Source: an uncultured Prevotellaceae bacterium (GTDB taxonomy: Bacteria > Bacteroidota > Bacteroidia > Bacteroidales > Bacteroidaceae). Taken from it: a stretch of DNA of 64,000 nt. The translations under genes were made by a program, and so were the position numbers. The first letter of the stretch is position 1. Every line of letters starts with the position of its first letter. This document shows, piece by piece, positions 34,303 to 43,400 of this stretch. The notes beneath the pieces are model-generated. The model made no database searches, was not told where the DNA came from, and saw only the letters and a list, made by a program, of their open reading frames with translations. The stretch is from contig CACZBS010000005.1 of NCBI GenBank assembly GCA_902779455.1, positions 124,001-188,000 of the forward strand. The letters run 5' to 3'.

Positions 34303-35435
34303 AGCGGTTGTTGTTTTTTGCGGATAAGAATTCGTTTATATCCTTTTATAAGTTCTCCATCATGAAAAGCTACCCATGTGGCATTTAAGTCATTGGCTGT
34401 TGAGTACTCTTCATTTGTGTATTTTTTTGTCCTCGATGCAGACCAACGTTCGGTTGTATCTATTATATCAAATTGCTCTGGGCAAAACCTGTCCAAAAAA
34501 GTAATAGGAACGCCCATTGTGCCATTATAGTCTGATGGAATGCTATCAACATAAGGGACTTCGATGGCGTCGAAATTATCGTAGTGAAGATATCCTAATT
34601 TTTGTATCTCTTTATGCTTACTAAATCTGAGATTATCGGCCATTGTCATTAACTGTAATGGACGATGTCGTCTACCATGTTCAAGATTAGTATACCAACA
34701 GGAATTACCAAGTCTTGTAAAATCCCCAATATACCCTAATTTAGCTGCTTTAGCCTTGTCTTTAGGATCTACGAGGGTGCCTTTAGGTACACCAAATACC
34801 ATATCAGTAGCAAAGCCTGTTGCCCCTAGCCACAATGAATTAGATTTTATCAAGGCAAATAACTCTTTATAAGTAATAGCGTTTGAATTACCAATTATGA
34901 GCATCTTTTTATTCTTTTCGCATATCCAAGCGATAAACTCCCTGAACAACGAGAAGGGTGGGTTAGTCACGATGATATCCGCTTCGTCGCGCAGTTGGCA
35001 AACCTCACGGCTGCGGAAGTCGCCATCGCCTTCGAGATAGTGCCACTCGAGGTCGTCGATGTCGATCCGTCCGTTGCCGTTGGTGTCGCGTGTCAGTTCG
35101 AATATCTTGCCCTTGATGCGCGTCTTGTCCATGTCATACCAAGGGCTCGCGGTCTCGAAGAGGGTGGGCTGGTAGTTCTTGTACTTCTTGCTCTCTACGG
35201 CATAGCTCGTAGAGATGAGCCTGCGCAGACCGAGCCGCTCGAAGTTCTGCGCGAAAAAACGCGTGAAATTGCTCCACTCGGGGTCGTCGCAGGGCAGCAG
35301 CACCGTCTTGTCGCGAAACGTGTCGGGGTTGTACTCCAGATAAGCGTTCACCTCCTTCTGGATGTCGGCATACTGCGTATAGAACTCATCGTTCTTTGCC
35401 GCTTTCGCAGCGCCGAGGTTCGTGTTATTGGCCAT
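34299..35435 (-). CDS. EcoRI-family adenine-specific DNA methyltransferase
   Basis: 378 aa. The catalytic NPPF motif is at residues 158-161 in IIVTNPPFSLFREFI. The N-terminus (KNDEFYTQYADIQKEV, and LPCDDPEWSNF at 47-57) is characteristic of the M.EcoRI family. An EF-hand-like loop DTNGNGRIDIDDLE occupies residues 117-130. The first half of the gene has host-like GC content, while the part after the NPPF codons (about 34310-34920) is strongly AT-rich, pointing to replacement of the C-terminal, presumably target-recognition, half. It is coupled to the DUF262-HNH gene. Confidence 0.88.
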   Translation of the reverse strand: MANNTNLGAAKAAKNDEFYTQYADIQKEVNAYLEYNPDTFRDKTVLLPCDDPEWSNFTRFFAQNFERLGLRRLISTSYAVESKKYKNYQPTLFETASPWYDMDKTRIKGKIFELTRDTNGNGRIDIDDLEWHYLEGDGDFRSREVCQLRDEADIIVTNPPFSLFREFIAWICEKNKKMLIIGNSNAITYKELFALIKSNSLWLGATGFATDMVFGVPKGTLVDPKDKAKAAKLGYIGDFTRLGNSCWYTNLEHGRRHRPLQLMTMADNLRFSKHKEIQKLGYLHYDNFDAIEVPYVDSIPSDYNGTMGVPITFLDRFCPEQFDIIDTTERWSASRTKKYTNEEYSTANDLNATWVAFHDGELIKGYKRILIRKKQQPL

Positions 35436-35521
35436 ACGTTATGCACTTTGTGCGAATGCTTATCTTCGGAGGTGTAGGCTATAGCAAGAGCATAAAGAAA
35501 GCATGAACGATATTCTCATCC

Positions 35522-35643
35522 ACACTTCTCGGCTCTAGCACATGCCTAACAATCCAGATAAGTCACGCCCATGCTTAACGCATAGGCGCTTGCAACTTAT
35601 TCTTCGGATTGAATTCTTTTGAATGTGCTAGATTCAGAAGTGT
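35522..35643. ncRNA. Long nested hairpin upstream of the methylase (candidate structured RNA)
   Basis: Successive arms pair in order over 122 nt: acacttct/agaagtgt, ctagcacat/atgtgctag, aatcc/ggatt, ataagt/acttat and gcccatgc/gcataggc around a 5-nt loop. On the minus strand it would lie in the methylase leader, about 87 nt before the start. It might be a regulatory leader, a free-standing RNA or a palindromic element. I do not recognise a known family. Confidence 0.5.
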
Positions 35644-35760
35644 CCCGAATAACAGCAAACGCTTGTTATATTTCCACAAAGATTGCACCGCCTCCCTTCG
35701 CTCAGGGCTTCAAGCCTTTTGTGGCAAGCGTCGTCTACGACGATTGGCAGTACTTGGCCG

Positions 35761-35768
35761 CAAAATTA
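35761..35768 (-). promoter_or_regulatory. Possible -7 box for the methylase operon
   Basis: TAATTTTG on the minus strand, 326 nt before the methylase ATG. A matching -33 box is not clear. Confidence 0.4.
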
Positions 35769-35873
35769 CAAATAAATTTTGAATTTCGCTTCCAGAAGAA
35801 GAAAAAAATGAGAAAATGTAGGAACATTGGTTTCCCGTCATTCACGACATTTGTGCTTTGGGGAAAATAAATC

Positions 35874-36077
35874 CAATGTGGTGATAAGTTCCCGACAGCA
35901 TTCAACGCCCCCCTGCCCCCCTCTAATCTTAGAGGGGGAGTTAGATAGCGTGCATGCCGCTCACAGCCGCAGGTGTCACTGCGATCATCTATTCCTGCGG
36001 TGGTATCCAACTCCCCCTCTAAGATTAGAGGGGGGCAGGGGGGCGTTGAATGCTGTCGGGCATTTATCACCATATTG
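35874..36077. mobile_element. 204-bp long-inverted-repeat element (MITE-like)
   Basis: Arms of about 70 bp (35874-35943 and 36005-36077) are inverted with only a few mismatches, centred on the cccccctgcccccctctaat phrase. The 60-bp centre holds no gene. A direct repeat aaaataaatcc lies just outside each end (35864-35874 and 36080-36090), as expected of a target-site duplication. Confidence 0.75.
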
Positions 36078-36122
36078 ATAAAATAAATCCTATCTGTAAA
36101 TCACTTTTTTCGAGACGTTTGA

Positions 36123-36152
36123 TTTGCATTCGGGAAATTATTACTACCTTTG
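36123..36152 (+). promoter_or_regulatory. Promoter of the small lipoprotein gene at 36272
   Basis: TTTG at 36123-36126 and TACCTTTG at 36145-36152 with an 18-nt spacer. The palindromic leader element starts 11 nt downstream. Confidence 0.65.
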
Positions 36153-36163
36153 CAGCGCACAAG

Positions 36164-36265
36164 TAGGAGGCGACGTGTCTCACGTCGCATCAAACTGCTG
36201 GATTGCGACGTGAGACACGTCGCCTCCTACTGCAAAGCGGAGAAAAAACCATTAGTTATATAGAA
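36164..36265 (+). repeat. Palindromic leader element, second copy (aggaggcgacgtg theme)
   Basis: The 26-bp arms 36164-36189 and 36204-36229 are followed by ctgcaaagcgg and accattagttatatagaa, the same blocks and order as in the murF leader. The next codons are the lipoprotein start. Confidence 0.85.
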
Positions 36266-36271
36266 ACGGCT

Positions 36272-36718
36272 ATGAGAATCGTGCGCTATATATGGTTGAT
36301 CGTGACGGTGCTGCTGCTTGGATGCAGCAGGACGGGCGACGGCGTGGCCCTGCTGACGGCGACGGCCGACAGGGGCCTGGGCGTGACGGTTCTCGCCGAC
36401 GGGCAGCGCCCGGAGCCGGCGACGGGCTGCATCAACGGCCGGCGGTCAGCGGCCGTGCCGCCTGTGGCCACGCTGAGCGATGCCACGCAGGGCTATCGCC
36501 TCTCGACGACTCGGCCGCAGCGCGTGGTGCCGTCGCAGGTGGCCAAGAGCCCGCGCACACTGGGCAAGACGGGCGGTTCGGGCCAGAGCCGGCTGGCGTG
36601 CCCGCAGTATTCACGCTTTAAGACCTTTGGCGGCTGGCACTGCCGTATGGGCTCGCCGTTCCGCCCTTTCGTCTCGCGCTTCTACTATATCATAGCGCTG
36701 AGGCGAATCCTTTGTTAG
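36272..36718 (+). CDS. Small putative lipoprotein, unknown function
   Basis: 148 aa from the ATG at 36272. It begins with a hydrophobic segment ending in a lipobox (LIVTVLLLGC, Cys about residue 18). The rest is low in recognisable structure and rich in R, S, T and G, and the C-terminus is aromatic and basic. The frame may be real given the promoter and signal, but the body resembles no family I know. Confidence 0.5.
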   Translation: MRIVRYIWLIVTVLLLGCSRTGDGVALLTATADRGLGVTVLADGQRPEPATGCINGRRSAAVPPVATLSDATQGYRLSTTRPQRVVPSQVAKSPRTLGKTGGSGQSRLACPQYSRFKTFGGWHCRMGSPFRPFVSRFYYIIALRRILC

Positions 36719-36786
36719 ACGATGTTGATGCCCACGGCTTTATCAGAAATCAACATACGTCAAACAAAACAATATTTATTATCATT

Positions 36787-37182
36787 ATGTCAAATATCAA
36801 GAATCTGGAGATGGCTGAGGCCGTCGCCAACTGTCAACATATTGTCGTCAAGAAATCACTGTTCAGCCATAAGGTCGTCTATCAGCCCACGGGCAGCGAC
36901 GTGGAAGTCATCGTCAACGAGTATTCGCAGGCCGAGGGCGACCGCCTGGAGCGCCTGATGCACCTGCCCCTCGACAAGATGGCCGCTGAGCTGAAGCAGA
37001 ACGGACGGCCCAAGTCGACGGCCGTGGGGCCGCTGCGCATGGAGGCCCTCCGTTCGAAGGACGGGCAGTTCTGCGCCGTCCAGCTGTTCCGCTTCGGCGA
37101 CTTCAAGTATCATGCCGTCAGCGAGTGGATCTCGTCGGAGGGCAGCGACGCCGCCGTGCTGGCCGAGGTGATTGACCGCTGA
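36787..37182 (+). CDS. Conserved-looking small cytosolic protein, unknown function
   Basis: 131 aa from the ATG at 36787 (MSNIKNLEMAEAV...). The composition is that of a soluble alpha/beta protein, with VIVNEYSQAEGDRLERLM and QLFRFGDFKYHAVSEW segments. Codon use matches the neighbours. A strong terminator follows. No family is recognised. Confidence 0.68.
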   Translation: MSNIKNLEMAEAVANCQHIVVKKSLFSHKVVYQPTGSDVEVIVNEYSQAEGDRLERLMHLPLDKMAAELKQNGRPKSTAVGPLRMEALRSKDGQFCAVQLFRFGDFKYHAVSEWISSEGSDAAVLAEVIDR

Positions 37183-37269
37183 CCGCCCGACGAATGGAAG
37201 ATGCAATCCTGCCGCTACGTGTTTGTGTTCAACCTTAGTGTAGGGCGGTGCAATGCCAAAAATACATTA

Positions 37270-37308
37270 AAATATCCGAATAGTGACGTCTGTTCGGATA
37301 TTTTTTTG
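37270..37308 (+). terminator. Terminator before pta
   Basis: The arms atatccgaa and ttcggatat pair around a 12-nt loop and run straight into seven T. The pta -7 box begins at the end of the T run. Confidence 0.82.
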
Positions 37309-37316
37309 TAATTTTG
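37309..37316 (+). promoter_or_regulatory. pta -7 promoter box
   Basis: TAATTTTG, overlapping the terminator T tract; the -33 box is poor (ttcg). The start codon is 39 nt downstream. Confidence 0.6.
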
Positions 37317-37354
37317 CACGCATATTATCTTTTAACATTATTATAAAACAAACT

Positions 37355-38365
37355 ATGGGTTTAATTGAACAAATCATTGCGCGTGCGAAGTCGAACAAGC
37401 AGCGCATCGTGCTCCCCGAAGCTGAGGAGGAGCGCACACTGACGGCAGCCGACCGCGTGCTGGCCGACGACGTGGCCGACCTGATCCTGATCGGCAATCC
37501 TGAGAAGGTACATGCATTGGCAAAAGAGAAGGGCCTGACCCACATCGACAAGGCCACACTCATCGACCCCGAGAACTACGAGCGGAGCGAGGAGATGGCC
37601 CAGCTGCTGCAGAAGCTGCGCGAGAAGAAGGGCATGACCATCGAGAAGGCTCGCGAGCTGGTGAAGGACCCGCTCTACCTGGGTTGCATGATCATCAAGA
37701 CGGAGGGTGCCGACGGTCAGATCTCTGGTGCCCTGTCGACGACGGGCGAGACGCTGCGTCCCGCCCTGCAGATCATCAAGTGTGCCCCCGGCATCACGTG
37801 CGTCAGCGGCGCCATGCTGATGATCACCAACAAGCCGGAGTACGGTGAGAACGGCGTGCTCGTCGTGGGCGACGTGGCCGTGACGCCCATGCCCGATGCC
37901 AACCAGCTGTCGCAGATTGCCGTGTGCACGGCTCAGACGGCCCGTTCGGTGGCCGGCTTTGAGGATCCGCGCGTAGCCATGCTGAGCTTCTCGACGAAGG
38001 GATCGGCCACGCACGAGGTGGTCGACAAGGTCATTGAGGCCACCCGTCTGGCCCATGAGCTCGACCCCGAGCTGAAGATCGACGGCGAGCTGCAGGCCGA
38101 CGCCGCCCTCGTGCCCGCCGTGGGCAAGAAGAAGGCCCCGGGCAGCGCCATCGCCGGCCAGGCCAACGTGCTCGTATTCCCCAACCTCGAGGTGGGCAAC
38201 ATCGCCTATAAGCTCGTCCAGCGTCTGGGCGACGCCATCGCCGTAGGTCCCATCCTGCAGGGCATCGCCCGTCCCGTCAACGACCTCTCGCGCGGCTGCT
38301 CCGTCGACGACATCTACTACCTCGTCGCCATCACCGCCTGCCAGGCCATGGACGCTAAAAAGTAA
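37355..38365 (+). CDS. pta: Phosphate acetyltransferase
   Basis: 336 aa from the ATG at 37355 (MGLIEQIIARAKSNKQ), the normal length for the short, single-domain Pta. It converts acetyl-CoA and phosphate to acetyl phosphate. Motifs include GSATHEVV and the C-terminal PGSAIAGQANVLVFPNLEVG. The upstream in-frame extension contains the promoter and is excluded. It is paired with ackA, but an S23-gene element is inserted between the two. Confidence 0.95.
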   Translation: MGLIEQIIARAKSNKQRIVLPEAEEERTLTAADRVLADDVADLILIGNPEKVHALAKEKGLTHIDKATLIDPENYERSEEMAQLLQKLREKKGMTIEKARELVKDPLYLGCMIIKTEGADGQISGALSTTGETLRPALQIIKCAPGITCVSGAMLMITNKPEYGENGVLVVGDVAVTPMPDANQLSQIAVCTAQTARSVAGFEDPRVAMLSFSTKGSATHEVVDKVIEATRLAHELDPELKIDGELQADAALVPAVGKKKAPGSAIAGQANVLVFPNLEVGNIAYKLVQRLGDAIAVGPILQGIARPVNDLSRGCSVDDIYYLVAITACQAMDAKK

Positions 38366-38856
38366 GTGAAGAGTGAAAAGTGAAGAGTGAAGAATTTGCT
38401 ACCGCGATGACACATTATAACAGAGAAGGCGGTCCGCTTCATATTAAGAGTTACGCGTTTGCTGTGCGAATAGTTAAGATGTTTCTGCATCTTTCCGGAA
38501 ACGATTGGAAGTTGCAGACCATCTATAAGCAAGTGCTGCGCTCGGGGACGTCTATCTCTGCAAATGTGCATGAGTCGGAATTTGCGCAAAGTCCTTCTGA
38601 TTTCGCTTCGAAGCTTCATATAGCTCTTAAGGAGGCCAACGAAACGATGAATTGGCTCAATTTGCTGCGCGATACGGGCTTTATTGATGAAAAAGCCTTT
38701 GAGAGTATGACAAATGATTGTAGCGAACTCATTGCCTTGTTGGTCTCATCAATTAAAACAATAAAACATAATAACCAATTAAATCATTAGAGTGGAGAGT
38801 GAGGATTGATGGATGGCGGTAGCAAATTCTTCACTCTTCACTCTTCACTCTTCACT
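38365..38856. mobile_element. S23-gene element B (gtgaagagtgaa theme) between pta and ackA
   Basis: The left arm 38365-38405 and right arm 38816-38856 are 41-bp inverted copies with a single mismatch. They consist of agtgaag words ending in the core aatttgctaccgc. A four-helix-bundle gene lies between. The left arm starts at the last base of the pta stop codon. Related gene-less arms are at 8778 and 58342. Confidence 0.85.
38407..38790 (+). CDS. S23/IVP-type four-helix-bundle protein (copy B)
   Basis: 127 aa from the ATG two bases inside the left arm; a GTG at 38380 within the arm is less likely. Signature RSGTSISANVHESE (about residues 45-58), then DFASKLHIALKEANETMNWL. It is AT-rich compared with pta and ackA. 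Same family as copies A, C and D, but with a diverged N-terminus. The likely role is nucleic-acid binding, by analogy to Avd. Confidence 0.88.
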   Translation: MTHYNREGGPLHIKSYAFAVRIVKMFLHLSGNDWKLQTIYKQVLRSGTSISANVHESEFAQSPSDFASKLHIALKEANETMNWLNLLRDTGFIDEKAFESMTNDCSELIALLVSSIKTIKHNNQLNH

Positions 38857-38864
38857 TAATTAAG

Positions 38865-40055
38865 ATGAAGATATTAGTTTTGAATTGTGGTTCGTCCTCT
38901 ATCAAGTATGCACTGTACAACATGGACGACCGCTCGGTGATGACCTCGGGCGGCGCTGAGCGCGTCGGCATGGAGGGCGCCTTCGTGAAGGTCAAGCTGG
39001 CCAACGGCGAGAAGAAGCAGATCATGCACGACATCCCTGAGCACACCGAGGGCGTGAAGTTCATCTTCTCACTGCTCACCGACCCCGAGATCGGCGTCAT
39101 CAAGAGCCTCGACGAGATCGACGCCGTCGGCCACCGCATGGTGCACGGCGGCGAGAAGTTCAACAAGTCGGTGGTGCTGACGCAGGAGGTGCTCGACGTC
39201 TTCGAGCAGTGCATCGACCTGGCCCCGCTGCACAACCCCGCCAACCTGAAGGGTGTGCACGCCGTCAGCGAGCTGATGCCCGGCCTGCCCCAGGTGGGCG
39301 TGTTCGACACCGCCTTCCATCAGACGATGCCCGCCAAGGCCTACATGTATGCCATCCCCTATAACCTCTACAAGCAGTACGGCGTGCGCCGCTATGGCTT
39401 CCATGGTACGAGCCACCGCTACGTCTCGGCCCGCGTCTGCGAGTTCCTCGACGTCAACCCCAAGGGCAAGCGCATCATCACCTGCCACATCGGCAATGGC
39501 GGCTCCATCGCTGCCGTCGTCGACGGCCAGTGCGTCGACACGACGATGGGCCTGACGCCGCTGGAGGGCCTCATGATGGGCACCCGCTCGGGCGACATCG
39601 ACGGCGGCGCCATCACCTTCCTCGAGAAGAAGCTCGACCTCGACGCCGACGGCATGTCGAACCTGCTGAACAAGCAGAGCGGCGTGCTCGGCATCACGGG
39701 TGAGTCGAGCGACATGCGCGACGTGGAGAGCGCTGCCCAGGCCGGCAACGAGCGTGCCCGCCTGGCCCTCGACATGTATTTCTATCGCATCAAGAAGTAC
39801 ATCGGTGCCTACGCTGCCGCCATGGGTGGCGTCGACATCATCGTCTTCACCGCCGGCGTGGGCGAGAATCAGGTCGGCATGCGCCGCGAGGTGTGCGAGG
39901 GCCTGGAGTTCCTCGGCGTGAAGATCGACGACGAGAAGAACAAGGTGCGTGGCGAGGAAGCCGTCATCTCGACTGACGACTCGCGCGTGAAGGTCTGCGT
40001 CATCCCCACCGACGAGGAGCTGATGATAGCCACCGACACGATGAACCTGCTCTGA
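38865..40055 (+). CDS. ackA: Acetate kinase
   Basis: 396 aa, the usual length. The N-terminus MKILVLNCGSSSIKY is the phosphate-binding motif of the ASKHA fold. It makes ATP and acetate from acetyl phosphate produced by Pta. It starts 8 nt after the right arm of element B. Confidence 0.97.
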   Translation: MKILVLNCGSSSIKYALYNMDDRSVMTSGGAERVGMEGAFVKVKLANGEKKQIMHDIPEHTEGVKFIFSLLTDPEIGVIKSLDEIDAVGHRMVHGGEKFNKSVVLTQEVLDVFEQCIDLAPLHNPANLKGVHAVSELMPGLPQVGVFDTAFHQTMPAKAYMYAIPYNLYKQYGVRRYGFHGTSHRYVSARVCEFLDVNPKGKRIITCHIGNGGSIAAVVDGQCVDTTMGLTPLEGLMMGTRSGDIDGGAITFLEKKLDLDADGMSNLLNKQSGVLGITGESSDMRDVESAAQAGNERARLALDMYFYRIKKYIGAYAAAMGGVDIIVFTAGVGENQVGMRREVCEGLEFLGVKIDDEKNKVRGEEAVISTDDSRVKVCVIPTDEELMIATDTMNLL

Positions 40056-40071
40056 ATACTACTCAATAATC

Positions 40072-40106
40072 AAAGTGCCGCTTCTTCTATCGAGAAGCGG
40101 CACTTT
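40072..40106 (+). terminator. Terminator after ackA (gaagcgg theme)
   Basis: A perfect 14-bp stem (aaagtgccgcttct with agaagcggcacttt) and 7-nt loop, 16 nt after the stop. Further copies of gcggcacttctc and ggaccgcttcg follow up to about 40160. Confidence 0.72.
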
Positions 40107-40203
40107 ATGCCCCTCAAAGCGGCACTTCTCTCATGACGAAGGACCGCTTCGCTGAACGAGAATCCCCCCCTTGATAGTCGTGGAATTAAATTTGGATTTT
40201 ATA

Positions 40204-40364
40204 GTTACAGACCCCACCCCCAACCCCTCCCCTTGAAGGGAGGGGAGTAGCTGCGCCGTCATTCCCCATCGGACAGTGCGCCAGCCAACTCCTCCCCTTC
40301 GGGGAGGTCGGGAGGGGTTACTCCCCTCCCTTCAAGGGGAGGGGTTGGGGGTGGGGTCTGTAAC
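40204..40364. repeat. GC-rich inverted element (accccaccccc theme), copy 3
   Basis: Outer arms gttacagaccccaccccc and complement, each followed by aacccctccccttgaaggg units. The centre carries gccagccaactcc and similar words also found in copy 1. There is no gene. With the ackA terminator it fills most of this 354-bp gap; no promoter motif is seen for the following gene. Confidence 0.86.
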
Positions 40365-40409
40365 TATAATATCCAAGTTGTTTTTGCAAAACCAAACAGA
40401 AGTTGAGAT

Positions 40410-43400
40410 ATGAAGCCAAAGTTTTCGAGATGCGCTTGCGCCCGATTGTTTTTTGTCATGAGCATGCTGCTGGCGGGACTGACCGTCGCCCAGGCTCAGG
40501 AGAACTATACCAGCTACGTGGCTGGCGCGGCCGGCGATGATGCCCAATACTGGTCGATTACCACCGAGGGGCACAACGGCGTGCTCGTCTGCGACACGTG
40601 GTCAGTGCGCGGCGGCACCGACGGCACCCACATGACGCCGCCCTTCATGGAGGTGACCACCGACGCGCAGCGCACGCCCCTGGCCGACATGCAGATCCGC
40701 CACCAGCCGATCACGGGCCTGCCGCAGGGGCAGTATAGCCTGACGATGCGCATCCGCTGCTACGACGAGAGTGCGCAGCGGCTGCCCAGCGGCGCCACGG
40801 CGACGGCCAACGGCGTGACGGTCAGCGCCCACGACGGCGCCCTGACGGGCATCTACAATGGTCAGCAGTACACCTATAAGGTGGTCGAGCTGTCATTCCC
40901 AGTCGGCGACGACGGACGTCTCGACTTCGGCATCAACATCGAGAACGCCAACTTCAACTGGGTGGCATGGAAGGACGTCACCCTCATCCGCACCGACGGG
41001 CCGCTCGTCAGCGGCGACTACGTCGTGCGCCATCGCCAGACCGGCGTCTACTTCGACGCTGGCGCCACGTGGGGCACGCAGCTTGTCGGCGGCCAGCACC
41101 CCCGCCTGGTCAGCCTTGAGTCCATCGGCAACGACATGTTCTACATCCGCATGGGCTTCGACCACTATGGCTCGCCTGGCGGACTGAAGATTGTCGACGG
41201 TGCCGCTTGGGTCGACGAGGCCGCGACGCCATGGCTCATCAGCCGCTCCGCCGACGGATGCTATACCATCCAGTCGGCCAACGAGGGCACTTATCTCGGC
41301 TACTACGACGGCGAGCGCCTCGTGGACGTCAGCCTGACCGACCCTGCCGACGAGGCCGCCCAGTGGGAGATCATCTCGCGTCGACAGATGCTCGACCGCC
41401 TCATCGCCGCCAACCCGCAGTCGACCGCCGACGCCACCTTCCTCATCTCCGACGCCCGCTACGACCGCAATGCCTACAGCGACGCCTGGATCTTCGACAC
41501 CTCTAACCATAACATCAGCGGCGAGGATGGTGCGTGGTACGGCGAGGGCAACTACTGCGCCGAGTCGTGGAACACGTCGTTCAACGTCTATCAGCGCCTG
41601 GAGAACATCCCCAACGGCCGCTATCGCCTCCGCGTCCAGGGACTCTATCGCTATAATTACACCTGGGACAACGTCAACACGGCGGCCCTCGAGGCACATG
41701 AGGGCGGCTTCGAGCAGCTCTATGCCAAGCTCTATGCCAACGACGTCGAGACGCCCCTGCAGAGCATCGCCGACGAGCGCGACCGCATCGCCGAGCTGGG
41801 CATCCAGGTCAGCAGCGACCCCAACGGCGGCGGCATGCCTTACTCCATGGCCGACGCCTCCCACTGCTTCTCGGCCGGACTCTATGCCGACAACGAACTG
41901 GAGGTCAGCGTCACCAACCATCAGCTGACCATCGGCCTGCGCAAATACGATCAGGACGGCTGCGACTGGACCATCTGGGACAACTTCGAGCTCGAGATGC
42001 TCCAGGCCGGCGACAACTCCGACTATAACTACGGCGAGCAGCCCAAGGACACGACGGACTATAGCGACGTCACGCCCGACCACCCGATGGACATGACCAG
42101 CCGCATCCAGAACGCCGACTGCGAGTCGTCGTCAGGATGGCGCGGCAACCCGACTTATGGCGGCGATTGGGAGAACCGCAACGCCGAGAGGTGGTTTGCC
42201 GAGTTCGATGTCTATCAGGAGCTCAAGGGCCTGCCCGACGGTTGGTATCGGCTGACGGCACAGGGTTTCTATCGCTACGGCGACTGGAAGGAGCAGCAGG
42301 ACCTGACCTACAACGGCTGGGGCGAGATGCGCGACGAGAACGTGGCCAACAACGTCTATGCCATGGCCACCGTGCCCTGGGCCGTCATCAGCCGCCGCAT
42401 CGGCCAGGAGAAACTCTACGCCATGCTCTATGCCAACGAGGCTGAGACGCCGCTGCCCTCCATCTTCGACTTTGCCCATGACGAGCAGCTGCACTACGAC
42501 GACGTCGAGACCGAGTTCGGCTGGATTCCCAACACCATGTCGGCCGCCTCGCGCGCCTTCACCGACGGCGAATATCCCGTCGAGCTAACCGTCTACGTCC
42601 ACGACGGCACGCTGCGCCTCGGCGTGCGCAAGTCGCTCGGCTATAAGAACGACTGGGCCATCTGGGACAACTTCCACCTTTATTATTTAGGCAATCAGGC
42701 GCCTGACAATTCCCGCGCGGAGTCGATTGCCATCACTGCCGACGGCGGGCAGCGACTCGATGTCGGCGAGACGCTGCAGCTCAGCGCCGTCGTCAGCCCC
42801 GCCCTCGATGGCTATACGCCCGTCAGCTGGGCCACGCGCAACTCCGCCGTCGCCATGGTGTCGCCCCAGGGTGTGGTCACGGCCATGACCCCCGGCCGCA
42901 CCACGATCGAGGCCTCGCTCTACTGCCTTGACCGCGCACTCGGCACCATCGACATCGAGGTCTGCGACCCGACGGGCTCGCCACGCGACATCATCATCAA
43001 CGAAATCCAGGTCGCGAACGTCGACATGTTCCTCGACCCCTCGCATAACTATGGCGGCTACGTCGAGCTCTACAACCCGACCGACAAGTCGATACCCCTC
43101 GACGGCCTTTGGCTCAGCATCGACCCCGCCAACCCGATGCAGAAACAGCTGACCCGCGCCAATGGCTACGTCAAGGCCCACGGCTATGCCCTGCTCTGGT
43201 TCGACCACGCCCAGGACTGCCCCACGCAGCATCCCGACCGCTTGGACATGGACGGCGGCATGGTCAGCCTCAGCGATGCCTCGGGCCAGCTCATCGCCAG
43301 CCAGACCTTCCCGCCGGCCGTGACCCGCACGTCGTATGCCCGCCTGACCGACGGTGCCAACGCGTGGGCCATTACATCGTATCCCACGCCTGGCCGCAGC

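Noticed and set aside
35543-35587. Possible integron attC site (GCCTAAC and GCTTAAC boxes)
   Set aside because: The 3' GTTRRRY partner box is missing and no integron integrase is present; the nested hairpin explains the symmetry better.
35619-35870. 83-residue frame before the long inverted repeat
   Set aside because: Overlaps the structured leader, no motif, crosses AT-rich low-complexity sequence.
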